Counted from the first letter of the stretch, positions 1 through 8,955 are shown. The stretch is DNA of 64,000 bases from Sphingobium sp. (GCF_003248505.1 NZ_QFOA01000008.1:1-64000); one strand, 5' to 3'. A program made the numbers and translations. Notes: generated by a model from the sequence alone, not told the origin.

Positions 1-215
1 CCCTTGCCATAGGCGGCGGCATAGTCCGACACGATGAGGTAGAAGTCGAGCATCAGCCCGTCGAGATGGGCTTCGCGCAGGCACGATCCGTAAAACAGCA
101 CGGCACGCGCGGCGGCCGGATAACGGGCGGCAAGCGCGTCCGCCATGGCAACGGCGCGCGGGTCGGCGGCGAGCAGCAATTCCTCACGAACGAGATCGGA
201 CAGGTGCGACGGCAT
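1..215 (-). CDS. Nucleotidyltransferase-like protein, C-terminus beyond the window
   Basis: Only the first 71 codons are visible; the gene runs off the left edge. It starts at an ATG preceded by a purine-rich GGGGGA. The protein has an amphipathic N-terminus, then FYGSCLR (41-47) followed by LMLDFYLIV (54-62). A Gly-Ser turn, then a lone Asp in a hydrophobic strand, resembles the nucleotidyltransferase fold, and the MLDF-type strand recalls Tam41-like CDP-diacylglycerol synthases. That family link is inference from a short fragment. It lies 60 bases after the methyltransferase gene on the same strand and could be the last gene of the gcv transcript. Confidence 0.55.
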   Translation of the reverse strand, partial: MPSHLSDLVREELLLAADPRAVAMADALAARYPAAARAVLFYGSCLREAHLDGLMLDFYLIVSDYAAAYGK

Positions 216-275
216 GGCGCTTCCCCCTATCCCGGAGGACGCGTGAATTAAAGTCTGTTTCAGTCGCCGCCCCGC

Positions 276-911
276 CTACCCTGCGCGCCGGAACAGCAGC
301 GTCAGATTGTTGGCCGGCATGGGATGCACGACAGCGGGGTGGAAGCCGGTGCGGGCGGCAAGAGCGTCGGCCTGCTCCAGTTGCCGGACGCCCCATGCGG
401 GATTGCGAGCGCGCAGGTCCGCGTCGAAGGCGATGTTGCTGGGCGCGGCGGGCGCGTCTGTACAGAACCATGGACCGTAGAGGATGAGCGGTGCGCCCGG
501 CTCCAGCAGCCTAGCCGCCTGGGTGAACAGACCGACCGTGGCTTCCCACGGGCTGATATGCGCCATGTTGATGCAGAGAATGGCGTCGGCGCTGGCGATG
601 GGCCAGTCCGGCGCCATCGCATCGAGGCGGATCGGTGCGCGCAGATTGGGGACTGCGGCCTCCGCCGCCCAAGCCGCGATGGACGACAGGGCAGCGGAAT
701 CCGGGTCGGTCGGTTGCCAGTCTAGCCGCGGAAAGGAGACAGCGAAGTGGACAGCATGCTCGCCACTTCCGCTCGCGACCTCCAGCACGAGGCCGGAGGG
801 CGGAAGCATGCCCCGAAGTATCGTTACGATAGCGTTACGATTTCGCAACGTGGCGGGCGCGTGGCGTTTTTCGCCTGCCGCGCCCGCTTCGCCCGGAACC
901 CAGACGCTCAT
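276..911 (-). CDS. DUF938-family SAM-dependent methyltransferase
   Basis: A 211-residue class I methyltransferase-like protein. The SAM-binding motif I is EVASGSGEH (44-52), and INMAHISPW (114-122) is the signature of the DUF938 (UPF0585, METTL26-like) family. Its substrate is unknown. The ATG overlaps the gcvPB stop in ATGA, so it should be translated with the glycine cleavage genes and fall under the same riboswitch. Glycine cleavage feeds the methylene-THF pool that supports SAM synthesis, which makes the pairing suggestive, but no function can be assigned. The family call is firm. Confidence 0.85.
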   Translation of the reverse strand: MSVWVPGEAGAAGEKRHAPATLRNRNAIVTILRGMLPPSGLVLEVASGSGEHAVHFAVSFPRLDWQPTDPDSAALSSIAAWAAEAAVPNLRAPIRLDAMAPDWPIASADAILCINMAHISPWEATVGLFTQAARLLEPGAPLILYGPWFCTDAPAAPSNIAFDADLRARNPAWGVRQLEQADALAARTGFHPAVVHPMPANNLTLLFRRAG

Positions 912-2482
912 TCGGCGGCTTGCGCCACCTCCGCCTCGGTCCAGCTCAGCACCGGCTTGCGCGCCGCCAGCGTTTCGTCGAGGCGACGACGCGGGGCGTG
1001 GTAGGGCGCGCCCTTGAGCGCTTCGTCCCCGGCCTTCGCCCGCTGCGCGAGGCTGCGCAGCGCCATGATGAACTGGTCGAGCGCCGCCTTGCTTTCCGTT
1101 TCGGTCGGTTCGACCAGCATCGCGCCGTGGACGACCAGCGGGAAATACATGGTCATCGGGTGGAAGCCTTCGTCGATCAGCCCCTTGGCCACGTCGAGCG
1201 TGGTAAAGCCGTCCGCGAACCCCTTGTCGCTGAACAACGCCTCATGCATGCACGGGCCGCTGGGTCCGAAGGGCGCATCGAGCACATCGTCGAGGCTGCG
1301 CAGCACATAGTTGGCGTTGAGGACGGCGTCTTCCGCCACCTGGCGCAGGCCGTCCGCGCCATGGCTGAGGATATAGGTCAGCGCGCGGGTGAACATGCCC
1401 ATCTGGCCGTGGAAGGCACACATGCGTCCGAAGCTTTGCGGCATTTCCTCCCCGACATTGTCCTCCTCGATAAGGTGGATGGTGCCGTCGGCCATGCGCG
1501 CGGTGTAGGGCAGCGGACCGAAGGGCGCGAGCGCTTCGCTGAGCACCACCGGGCCGGAGCCGGGACCGCCCCCGCCGTGCGGCGTGGAAAAGGTCTTGTG
1601 CAGGTTGATGTGCATCGCATCGACGCCGAGGTCGCCGGGGCGCACGCGCCCGACGATGGCGTTGAAGTTCGCGCCGTCGCAATAGACGAAGGCCCCGGCG
1701 GCATGGACCGCATCGGAAATCACCTTCATGTCGCGTTCGAACAGGCCGCAGGTGTTGGGATTGGTGATCATCACCGCCGCCACATCCGGGCCGAGCCGGG
1801 CTTTCAGCGCTTCCAGGTCGACGCGACCGTCCGGGGTCGCGGGGATATCCTCCACCTTGTAGCCGCAAAAGGCCGCGGTGGCGGGATTGGTGCCATGCGC
1901 GCTTTCGGGCACCAGCACGACCTGACGCGCGTCGCCGCGCGCTTCGAGCGCGGCGCGGATGCACAGCAGGCCGCACAGTTCGCCATGCGCGCCCGCCTTG
2001 GGCGTCATGGCGACGCCGTGCATTCCGGTCAGCTTGATGAGCCAGACCGCCAGCTGGTTGATGACGTCGAGCGCACCCTGCACCGTCGACTGCGGTTGCA
2101 GCGGATGGATATCGGCGAAGCCGGCCAACCGGGCCACCTTCTCATTGAGGCGCGGATTATGCTTCATCGTGCAGGAGCCGAGCGGAAACAGGCCAAGGTC
2201 GATGGCATAATTCTGGCGGCTGAGGCGGGTATAGTGACGCACCGTCTCCTGCTCCGACAGGCCGGGCAGGCCGATGGCGTCGGTGCGGGCCAGCGTGCCG
2301 AGGCGGCTTTCGACCTGCGGCGCCTGCGCGAAATCGACGCCGGTCGTTTCGGTCGAGCCGATCTCGAAGATCAGCTTCTCCTCCAGCATCAGCGCGCGGT
2401 TTCCGGTGGCGGTGACAGGTGCCATATGCGCTTCGTCCGCGGCCTGCGGCGCAGTGGGGCGACCTTCCTTGAGCATGGTCAT
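908..2482 (-). CDS. gcvPB: Glycine dehydrogenase (decarboxylating) subunit 2
   Basis: This is the PLP-binding half of the two-subunit P protein (524 residues), which decarboxylates glycine and passes the aminomethyl group to the lipoyl arm of GcvH. The PLP lysine is K296 in NLHKTFSTPHGGGGPG, followed by the glycine-rich loop. The upstream landmarks GLFPLGSCTMKHNP and ESAHGTNPA match the family. The frame stays open further upstream, but the start chosen is the ATG whose ATGA overlaps the gcvPA stop; it gives the normal family length. The longer reading would lie inside gcvPA. Confidence 0.95.
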   Translation of the reverse strand: MTMLKEGRPTAPQAADEAHMAPVTATGNRALMLEEKLIFEIGSTETTGVDFAQAPQVESRLGTLARTDAIGLPGLSEQETVRHYTRLSRQNYAIDLGLFPLGSCTMKHNPRLNEKVARLAGFADIHPLQPQSTVQGALDVINQLAVWLIKLTGMHGVAMTPKAGAHGELCGLLCIRAALEARGDARQVVLVPESAHGTNPATAAFCGYKVEDIPATPDGRVDLEALKARLGPDVAAVMITNPNTCGLFERDMKVISDAVHAAGAFVYCDGANFNAIVGRVRPGDLGVDAMHINLHKTFSTPHGGGGPGSGPVVLSEALAPFGPLPYTARMADGTIHLIEEDNVGEEMPQSFGRMCAFHGQMGMFTRALTYILSHGADGLRQVAEDAVLNANYVLRSLDDVLDAPFGPSGPCMHEALFSDKGFADGFTTLDVAKGLIDEGFHPMTMYFPLVVHGAMLVEPTETESKAALDQFIMALRSLAQRAKAGDEALKGAPYHAPRRRLDETLAARKPVLSWTEAEVAQAAE

Positions 2483-3837
2483 GCCAGTTCCTCCTCCAGC
2501 GCCACGGCGAGCGCTTCGACATCTTCGGGCGTGGTGGTTTCGGTGACGGCGACGATCAGGCCGTTGGCAAGATCGGGCGCCTTGGGGAACAGGCGACCCA
2601 GCGACACGCCGCCGAGCACGCCCCTGTCGGCGAGACGGCGCACCGTTTCCCGCGCATCCTTCGGCAGGACCAGCGTGAATTCGTTGAAGAAGCTGTCGTT
2701 GAGCAGGGTAACGCCCGGCACTGTCGCCAGGCGATCCGCCGCCTGCACCGCGAATGCGTGGTTGAGCCCCGCCAGTTCGCGAAGGCCCTTTTCGCCCAGC
2801 AGCGTCATGTGGATGCTGAACGCGAGCGCGCACAGGCCCGAATTGGTGCAGATGTTGGAGGTCGCCTTTTCGCGGCGGATATGCTGCTCACGGGTGGAGA
2901 GCGTCAGCACGAAGCCGCGCTTGCCCGCCGCGTCCACCGTCTCGCCGCACAGGCGGCCCGGCATCTGGCGGACATATTTCTGCTTGCACGCGAACAGGCC
3001 GAGATAAGGCCCGCCGAACTGGAGACCGACGCCGATCGACTGGCCTTCGCCCACGACGATGTCCGCGCCCATATGGCCCGGCGCGCGGCACGCGCCCAGC
3101 GCAACCGGCTCGGTCACGACCGCGATCAGCAGCGCGCCTGCCGCATGGGCGGCGTCGGCCAGCGGGGTCAGGTCGGCGATGCGGCCCAGAATGTCGGGAT
3201 ACTGTACCACGACGCAGGACGTGTCCCGGTCGATCCCGGCGACCAGCGCGTCGATGTCTGTCGCGGCGTCCAGCGTGGGCGCGTCATGGACCAGCGCGTC
3301 GCCGGTGAATTTCGCCATCGTCTGCGACACCGAAACATAATGCGGGTGGAGGCCCGACGAGAGCAGCGCCTTGCCCCGCTTGGTGATGCGGCGCGCCATG
3401 ACGATCGCTTCCCAGCAGGCGGTGGAACCGTCATACATGGACGCATTGGCGACATCGCAGCCCAGCAGACGCGCGACCTGCGTCTGGAATTCGAACAGCA
3501 CCTGAAGCGTGCCCTGCGCGATTTCCGGCTGGTAAGGCGTGTAGGCGGTGAGGAATTCGCCGCGCTGGATCAGGTGATCGACGCTGGCAGGCACATGGTG
3601 GCGATAGGCCCCTGCCCCCAGGAAAAAGGGCGCCTCGCCCGCCGACAGGTTCTTCCGCGCCAGCGCGCTCATGTGGCGTTCGACCGCCAGCTCGCTCGCA
3701 TGGGGCGCAAGCCCCTCGATCGGGCCGGAAAGACGCGCCTGCGCAGGCACGTCCACGAACAGGTCGTCGATGGAAGACGCGCCGACGACGGAGAGCATCT
3801 CCTGCCGGTCGCTGTCGGTAAGGGGTAGGTAGCGCAT
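2479..3837 (-). CDS. gcvPA: Glycine dehydrogenase (decarboxylating) subunit 1
   Basis: This 452-residue protein is the non-PLP half of the split P protein and pairs with GcvPB. The N-terminus MRYLPLTDSDRQEML is typical of GcvPA and fixes the start; an ATG 48 bases upstream would add an atypical extension. Landmarks include FLGAGAYRHHVPA, YTPYQPEIAQGTLQ and STREQHIRREKATSNICTN. It lies 52 bases after gcvH and overlaps gcvPB by four bases, which suggests coupled, equimolar synthesis. Confidence 0.95.
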   Translation of the reverse strand: MRYLPLTDSDRQEMLSVVGASSIDDLFVDVPAQARLSGPIEGLAPHASELAVERHMSALARKNLSAGEAPFFLGAGAYRHHVPASVDHLIQRGEFLTAYTPYQPEIAQGTLQVLFEFQTQVARLLGCDVANASMYDGSTACWEAIVMARRITKRGKALLSSGLHPHYVSVSQTMAKFTGDALVHDAPTLDAATDIDALVAGIDRDTSCVVVQYPDILGRIADLTPLADAAHAAGALLIAVVTEPVALGACRAPGHMGADIVVGEGQSIGVGLQFGGPYLGLFACKQKYVRQMPGRLCGETVDAAGKRGFVLTLSTREQHIRREKATSNICTNSGLCALAFSIHMTLLGEKGLRELAGLNHAFAVQAADRLATVPGVTLLNDSFFNEFTLVLPKDARETVRRLADRGVLGGVSLGRLFPKAPDLANGLIVAVTETTTPEDVEALAVALEEELA

Positions 3838-3889
3838 GTCTGTTTCCCGTTCCGCCACCCCCGCCCGCGCGGGAGTGGCGTTCAAAAGA

Positions 3890-4261
3890 TCAAAGGCTGG
3901 CGACGAACTTCTTGTAGGCGGCTTCGTTCATGAGGCCTTCCAGTTCGGCCGCATCGGCGATGCGCAGCTTGAAGAACCAGCCGTCCTCCTCCGCGTCGCT
4001 GTTGACCAGAGCCGGTTCGTCCTCCAGCGCGCCGTTGCTTTCGACGACTTCGCCCGAAATGGGTGCGTAGACGTCGGACGCGGCCTTGACCGATTCGACG
4101 ACGGCGGCGTCGTCGCCCTTTTCGAAGGCAGTGCCTTCGGCAGGCAGTTCGACGAACACGATGTCGCCCAGCTGCTCCTGCGCATAGTCGGTGATGCCGA
4201 CGGTGGCGATTTCGCCCTCGACGTCGATCCATTCATGTTCGTCGGTGAAATAGCGGCTCAT
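3890..4261 (-). CDS. gcvH: Glycine cleavage system H protein
   Basis: A 123-residue lipoyl carrier that shuttles the aminomethyl intermediate between P, T and L proteins. It opens with MSRYFTDEHEW and carries the lipoylation lysine K59 in ESVKAASD. Full length for the family. The frame continues upstream into gcvT, but the start at 4261 gives the canonical N-terminus. The L protein (dihydrolipoyl dehydrogenase) is not in this window and is presumably shared with other complexes. Confidence 0.96.
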   Translation of the reverse strand: MSRYFTDEHEWIDVEGEIATVGITDYAQEQLGDIVFVELPAEGTAFEKGDDAAVVESVKAASDVYAPISGEVVESNGALEDEPALVNSDAEEDGWFFKLRIADAAELEGLMNEAAYKKFVASL

Positions 4262-4295
4262 ACAGATACTTCCCTTCGGCAAAAGGTGGTGAAAG

Positions 4296-5459
4296 TCAGG
4301 CCTTGCGGCGATACCGATGCGGAACGAACGGCATCGGCGCAACCACAGCGGCGATGCGCTTGCCGCGCACTTCGATTTCGAGCGGCGTATCGGGGGCGGC
4401 GTGGGGCAGGCTGACCCATCCCATGGCGATGGGCGCGCCGACACTGGGGGCGAAGCCGCCGGAAGTGACTTCGCCGACTTCGACCGCGCCTGCATAGATT
4501 TTCGCGCCTTCGCGGGCAGGCAGGCGGCCCTCGATCCGGAGGCCCACGCGGCGGGTGCCGGGGCCATCCGCCAGTTCCCGTGCGACGCGGGCGTGGCCGA
4601 TGAAGCCCCCCTCTTCGCGCCGGCGCTTGCCGATCGCGAACCCCAGGTCCGCGCCGATGGGGCCGACGGCGGGCGTCAGATCGTGCCCATAGAGCGGCAG
4701 TCCTGCCTCCAGCCGCAGCGAATCGCGCGCACCAAGGCCGATCGGCTTCACCTGCGGCAAGGCGCACAGCGCGTCGGCAAGCAACGTCGCGTCGTCGGCG
4801 GGGACGCTGATTTCGAACCCGTCCTCGCCGGTATAACCCGACCGGCTGATCCACAGCGACACGCCGCGCCACCGGAACAGGCCGGACTGCATGAACAGGA
4901 GGTCGGCGGTTTCGGGGATCAGCGCGGCCAAAGCGGCACCGGCTTCGGGCCCCTGCAGCGCCAGAAGCGCCTGATCGTCCATGTGGTTCATCACCACTTC
5001 GTCGGGCAGATGCTCGATCATCCAGCCGATATCGTCATATTTGGTCGCACCGTTCACGACCATATAGACCGCCGCGCCGTCGAACGCGCCGTCCCCCAGC
5101 CGTGAGACCATGAGGTCGTCGAGGATGCCGCCTTCCTCGTCCAGCAGCATCGAATAGCGCTGGCGGAAGGGCTTCAACCCCCTGATATCGGCGGGGAGCA
5201 GCTGTTCCAGCGCGTCGTCCACGCCTTCGGTCCCATCGGCGCCCGAAAAGCTGAGCTGGCCCATATGGCTGACGTCGAACAGGCCCGCATGTTCGCGGGT
5301 CCAAAGATGTTCGGCCATGATGCCTTCATACTGGATCGGCATGTGATAGCCCGCAAAGCCCACCATGCGCGCGCCCTTCGCCCGGTGCCACGCATCGAGC
5401 GGCAGTTCCTGCAAGGGCAGTTCTTCTTCCAGATGGGCGATGTCGTCATTGGCGGTCAT
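4296..5459 (-). CDS. gcvT: Glycine cleavage system aminomethyltransferase (T protein)
   Basis: A 387-residue THF-dependent aminomethyltransferase that releases ammonia and forms methylene-THF from the GcvH-bound intermediate. Landmarks are GFAGYHMPIQYEGIMAEH near the N-terminus, DVSHMGQL, DEEGGILDDL (the loop that carries the catalytic Asp in the family) and SRSGYTGEDGFEI. It is the first gene of the gcv operon and begins about 70 bases after the second riboswitch aptamer. The frame is open upstream into the riboswitch, so the ATG at 5459 was preferred. Confidence 0.95.
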   Translation of the reverse strand: MTANDDIAHLEEELPLQELPLDAWHRAKGARMVGFAGYHMPIQYEGIMAEHLWTREHAGLFDVSHMGQLSFSGADGTEGVDDALEQLLPADIRGLKPFRQRYSMLLDEEGGILDDLMVSRLGDGAFDGAAVYMVVNGATKYDDIGWMIEHLPDEVVMNHMDDQALLALQGPEAGAALAALIPETADLLFMQSGLFRWRGVSLWISRSGYTGEDGFEISVPADDATLLADALCALPQVKPIGLGARDSLRLEAGLPLYGHDLTPAVGPIGADLGFAIGKRRREEGGFIGHARVARELADGPGTRRVGLRIEGRLPAREGAKIYAGAVEVGEVTSGGFAPSVGAPIAMGWVSLPHAAPDTPLEIEVRGKRIAAVVAPMPFVPHRYRRKA

Positions 5460-5530
5460 GAAGCCGGCCTTTCCGTGAGGGGTCGCATGGCGACAGGGAT
5501 AGCCCGCCCTGCGGGCCGGACTCGCTGCCA

Positions 5531-5727
5531 CCCCCTCTGTCACGGAACCTGAGAGCTTTGACCAGTGGCGAGAAGGCCACATGGCTTACCCCTTCGGTGG
5601 GACGGGTTTTGCACGCGTCCGCTTTCCAGAGTGCCCAGCGCGATGCGGTCCTTTGGCCTGAGAGATTCCGGGGCGGTTGCTCCTTCGGCGACGGGTCATG
5701 CCTGAAAGGCCGCCCATGCTCTCCCGC
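5531..5727 (-). promoter_or_regulatory. Tandem glycine riboswitch (gcvT motif)
   Basis: Read on the minus strand, two similar aptamers follow one another. The first (about 5727-5640) has GGGAGAGC, then GCCGAAGGAGCAACC, then AATCTCTCAGGCCAAAGGA. The second (about 5635-5531) has ACTCTGGAAAG, then CACCGAAGGGGTAAGCC, then AGCTCTCAGGTTCCGTGACAG. The CCGAAGG(A/G)G core and the CTCTCAGG closing segment are the hallmarks of the gcvT RNA, and the two-aptamer layout is the usual one. It sits directly upstream of gcvT and should act as a glycine-induced on-switch. No separate expression-platform hairpin was resolved. It accounts for most of the 373-base gap between dgt and gcvT; no convincing promoter was found in the rest. 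Confidence 0.92.
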
Positions 5728-5832
5728 ATCGTGCCCGACGGACGAATCCGCCGGAGACGCCCGTTGCCTTGCGTCAAAGGACGCGGCGCGTCAATCGCTT
5801 TGCTCGATGTGGGGCGATGCCCCTCCCACGGG

Positions 5833-6993
5833 TCACGCCGCCGGGAGGCTTCCGAAAATTTCCGCATGGCGTTTCTCGGCGTAGCGATCCGTCATGCCGG
5901 CGATGAAATCGGCGATGTGGCGGCTACGCGCGGGTTCATCGCCCGCGCAATCGTCGCGCCATTCGGTCGGCATCAGCGTGGGATCGGCCCGATAGGCGCG
6001 GAACAGGTCGGTCACGATAATCCGCGCGCGGTCGGCGGCGGCCAATTGTTCGGGGTGATGATAGAGCGTCGCATACATGAAGCGCTTGAGTTCGCGTTCC
6101 TGTGCGGTCAGGTCGGGCGAAAAGCAGACGAGCGTGCGCCCGAGCGCGCGGACATCCTCCACCGTCTCCACGCCCGCGTCGGCGATGTTGCGGCGGGTGG
6201 AAGCGATGAGGTCGTTCGCCATGACGCCGATCTGTTCGCGCACGAGTTCGCGCAGCAGCCGGTCCTGCGGCACATCGGGATAGCGCGCGCGCACCCGGTC
6301 CCAGCACAGGCGCACCAGCGGCACCTCCAGCAACTGGTCGAGGGTCAGCAGCCCGGCGCGCAGCCCATCGTCGATGTCGTGATTGTCATAAGCGATGTCG
6401 TCGGAAATCGCCGCCAGTTGCGCTTCGAGCGAGGCATGGCTTTGAAGGTCGAGCGACACCATCGCGTCCAGTTCCCGCATCGCCCAGCCGGGACGCGTGA
6501 CAGGCCCGTTATGCTTGGCCAGCCCCTCCAGCATTTCCCAACTGAGATTGAGGCCGCGAAACCGTGGATAGGGGCTTTCGAGCAGCATCAGCGTGCGCAG
6601 CGTATGCGCGTTGTGATCGAAGCCGCCATGCGCCTCCAGCGCGACCTCCAGCGCATCCTCCCCCGCATGGCCGAAGGGCGGGTGACCGATATCGTGCGCG
6701 AGGCAGAGCGCTTCGGTCAGATCCTCGTTCAACCCCAGCGTGCGCGCGGTGGTGCGCCCGATCTGCGCGACTTCGAGGCTGTGGGTCAGGCGGACGCGGA
6801 AATGATCGCCGTCGGGAGACACGAACACCTGCGTCTTGTGGCGCAGGCGGCGGAAGGCGATGGAGTGGATGATGCGATCGCGGTCGCGCTGAAAGATATC
6901 GCGCGGGCCGCGCACCTCCCCACCCTCCTCGGGATGGAGGCGGCCCCGGCTGGCGTCGGGGTGGCAGGCATAGGACGCAAGGCTGCTGGTCAT
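5833..6993 (-). CDS. dgt: Deoxyguanosinetriphosphate triphosphohydrolase-like protein
   Basis: A 386-residue HD-domain dNTP triphosphohydrolase that converts dNTPs to nucleosides plus triphosphate. Metal ligands are visible as H71 (RLTHSLEV), the H100-D101 pair in CLAHDIGHPPFGHAG, and a later Asp in ISDDIAYDNHD. Its length fits the type 2 Dgt-like group rather than the longer E. coli enzyme. In many alphaproteobacteria this gene precedes argS; here it lies next to the TPR/SPOR gene, about 30 kb from argS. The gap to that upstream gene is only 9 bases, so they are probably cotranscribed. Confidence 0.92.
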   Translation of the reverse strand: MTSSLASYACHPDASRGRLHPEEGGEVRGPRDIFQRDRDRIIHSIAFRRLRHKTQVFVSPDGDHFRVRLTHSLEVAQIGRTTARTLGLNEDLTEALCLAHDIGHPPFGHAGEDALEVALEAHGGFDHNAHTLRTLMLLESPYPRFRGLNLSWEMLEGLAKHNGPVTRPGWAMRELDAMVSLDLQSHASLEAQLAAISDDIAYDNHDIDDGLRAGLLTLDQLLEVPLVRLCWDRVRARYPDVPQDRLLRELVREQIGVMANDLIASTRRNIADAGVETVEDVRALGRTLVCFSPDLTAQERELKRFMYATLYHHPEQLAAADRARIIVTDLFRAYRADPTLMPTEWRDDCAGDEPARSRHIADFIAGMTDRYAEKRHAEIFGSLPAA

Positions 6994-7002
6994 GCCCGCC
7001 CC

Positions 7003-8955
7003 TTACTCGCCCGAAAGCTTCTCCACCACCTCTCCCGCGTCGCTTTTCCACGCGAACACGTCCGCGCCGCCCGCCTTGAGCTTCGTTTCCAGTTCCCTGG
7101 CGCGGGTGAAGCTGGGGAACGGGCCCACGAGCAGGCGATTGGTGCGGCCCCACCCGGCGCTCCAGGCGTCCTGTCCGCCAAGGGCATCATATTTGCGACG
7201 CAAACCCTTCATCGTGAAGGCGAGAGCGGACTTGCTTTGCCCCACGCCGACCTGAAGCCAGTTGCGCGACGGGTTTGCGGCAAGGCGCTTTTTCTCTTCG
7301 GCCTGCGCCTTGGCCTTTGCATCGGCTTCGGCCTTCGCCTTGGCTGCGGCTTCCTTCTTGGCCTTGTCGGCGGCCGCCTTGGCCGCCGCCTGCTTTTCCG
7401 CGCGCCGCTGCGTCTGGAGCGCGGCGACTTCGTCCAGATTGACGGCGGCGACGCGCGCCTCCCGCTCGGTCGCCGGCACGTCGATGGCGCGGATGATGTC
7501 GGCGAGCGTGCGGGTCGCTTCCGGGTTGGGCTGCTGCACCGGCGATGGCGGCGGCGGGGCGGCGGCGGTCTGGACCGGGGCGGCGGTCGCAGCCTGCGCA
7601 GGGGTGGGCGCGGCGGAAGGTGTCGAAGCCGGGAGCGTCGCGGAGGAAGATGGCGGCGTCCTGGACGCAAGCGTTTCGAAGCCGGGTGCGGGCGGCCCCT
7701 GAACCGGCGTGGCGGTCGTGGCATTGGACTGCCGCGTAGGCATAGGCGTGGACTGAGGCGTAGCCGTCGGCTGAGGCGCAGGCTGCGGAGTCGGTTGCGG
7801 CGCGCTGGCGACCGGTGTGGACGGACGCGAAACGGGGGAAGCAGGCAGCGGAGTCGCGGGCTGGCGTGTCGATGCAGGCAGGGGCTGCGTGGTCGCGGGG
7901 GTGGCGCGCGCCGTGGGTTGCGCCGGGGTGGGCTGCGCCTGCGCCAGTTGCGGCTGCGAGGATTGCTGCGGGGTCGGTTGCGACTGCGCGGGCTGTGGCA
8001 CGGGGGCGGCGCGGGTCGCGGCAAGGCCCTGTGCGCTGGCAAGCCGCTGGGCCTCCCGGCGCTGGCGGCGTTGCTCGGCGCGGCTGAGAGGTCGTGTCTG
8101 CGGAGTCGCCGCCGCAACGGTCGTGGACGTGGCAGCCGGCGGTCGCGATCCGATGGCGACACCGGGCGCGGGCGGGGTCGGCACGATGGCGACCACGGTG
8201 GTGCCGATGCGTTGCGGGAAGTGACCGAAATGCACCGCCGCAGCTTTCTGCGCGGCGGTCAGATACGGCATTTTCTGCATATAGGGCGTGATCGCGGTCG
8301 CCAGCTGTTCCGGCATGGTCTGGAGCGCGACCTTGCGCGCTTCGGCCTGCTTGTTGTTCATCGCATAGATGAACGCGCGGTAGCGCCAGGCGGCCCGGTC
8401 GCTTTTGTAGAGTAGCGGTTCGAGCACCTTGTCCGCCGCCTCCACCTGCCCCGCGATGCCGAGCGAGGCCGCGTATCGGCGGATGAGTTCGTCGTCCTGC
8501 GGCGTGCGGGCAAGCGCCGCCTGATAGTCGCGCTGCGCCCCGGCCTGGTCGCCGGTCATGTCCCGTGCAAGACCGCGATCGGAAAGAACGCCGGTTTCGG
8601 AATAGCCGAGCCGCGTGGCCTCGTTGAACTGACGCAACGCCTCGGCGGGATTCTGGAGCTTGAGCATCACCCGGCCCAGCCCCGCCTTCACCCGACCGTT
8701 GCCGCTCTGCACCGCGTCGGCGCGGGCGAAAAAGCCCGCCGCGGCGCGCGGATCGTCGAGCGCCAGCGCCGCTTCGCCGGCACCGATCAACGCGTTCATG
8801 TCGCGGGGATTGGCAGCGAGGCGCGCAAGATTGCTGTTGAGGTCAGCCGCCCCGAGCGGACGCGTGAGTTGCGCCTGATCCGACTGGGCCTGCGCGGCGA
8901 AGGGCAGAGAGGCAGTGAGAGCGAGGGCGGAAATCAGGAAAGGGATGGGTTTCAC
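7003..8955 (-). CDS. Exported TPR-repeat protein with C-terminal SPOR domain
   Basis: A 650-residue protein starting at GTG. It has a signal peptide (1-23, ending AAQA), helical repeats resembling TPRs (about 30-240), a long Pro/Gln/Thr/Ala-rich low-complexity region (about 260-500), an Ala/Lys-rich helix (KAAADKAKKEAAAKAKAEA) and a C-terminal SPOR domain (about 570-645, from NWLQVGVGQSK to DVFAWKSDAG). SPOR domains bind denuded septal peptidoglycan, so a periplasmic role at the division site is likely, in line with its place just after ftsZ. The specific function is unknown. The ftsZ terminator lies between it and ftsZ, so it may have its own promoter. Confidence 0.85.
   Translation of the reverse strand: MKPIPFLISALALTASLPFAAQAQSDQAQLTRPLGAADLNSNLARLAANPRDMNALIGAGEAALALDDPRAAAGFFARADAVQSGNGRVKAGLGRVMLKLQNPAEALRQFNEATRLGYSETGVLSDRGLARDMTGDQAGAQRDYQAALARTPQDDELIRRYAASLGIAGQVEAADKVLEPLLYKSDRAAWRYRAFIYAMNNKQAEARKVALQTMPEQLATAITPYMQKMPYLTAAQKAAAVHFGHFPQRIGTTVVAIVPTPPAPGVAIGSRPPAATSTTVAAATPQTRPLSRAEQRRQRREAQRLASAQGLAATRAAPVPQPAQSQPTPQQSSQPQLAQAQPTPAQPTARATPATTQPLPASTRQPATPLPASPVSRPSTPVASAPQPTPQPAPQPTATPQSTPMPTRQSNATTATPVQGPPAPGFETLASRTPPSSSATLPASTPSAAPTPAQAATAAPVQTAAAPPPPSPVQQPNPEATRTLADIIRAIDVPATEREARVAAVNLDEVAALQTQRRAEKQAAAKAAADKAKKEAAAKAKAEADAKAKAQAEEKKRLAANPSRNWLQVGVGQSKSALAFTMKGLRRKYDALGGQDAWSAGWGRTNRLLVGPFPSFTRARELETKLKAGGADVFAWKSDAGEVVEKLSGE

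Noticed and set aside
5766..5794. TTGACG hexamers on the minus strand between dgt and the glycine riboswitch
   Set aside because: Two -35-like hexamers are present, but neither has a recognisable -10 element at 16-18 bases, so no promoter is annotated.
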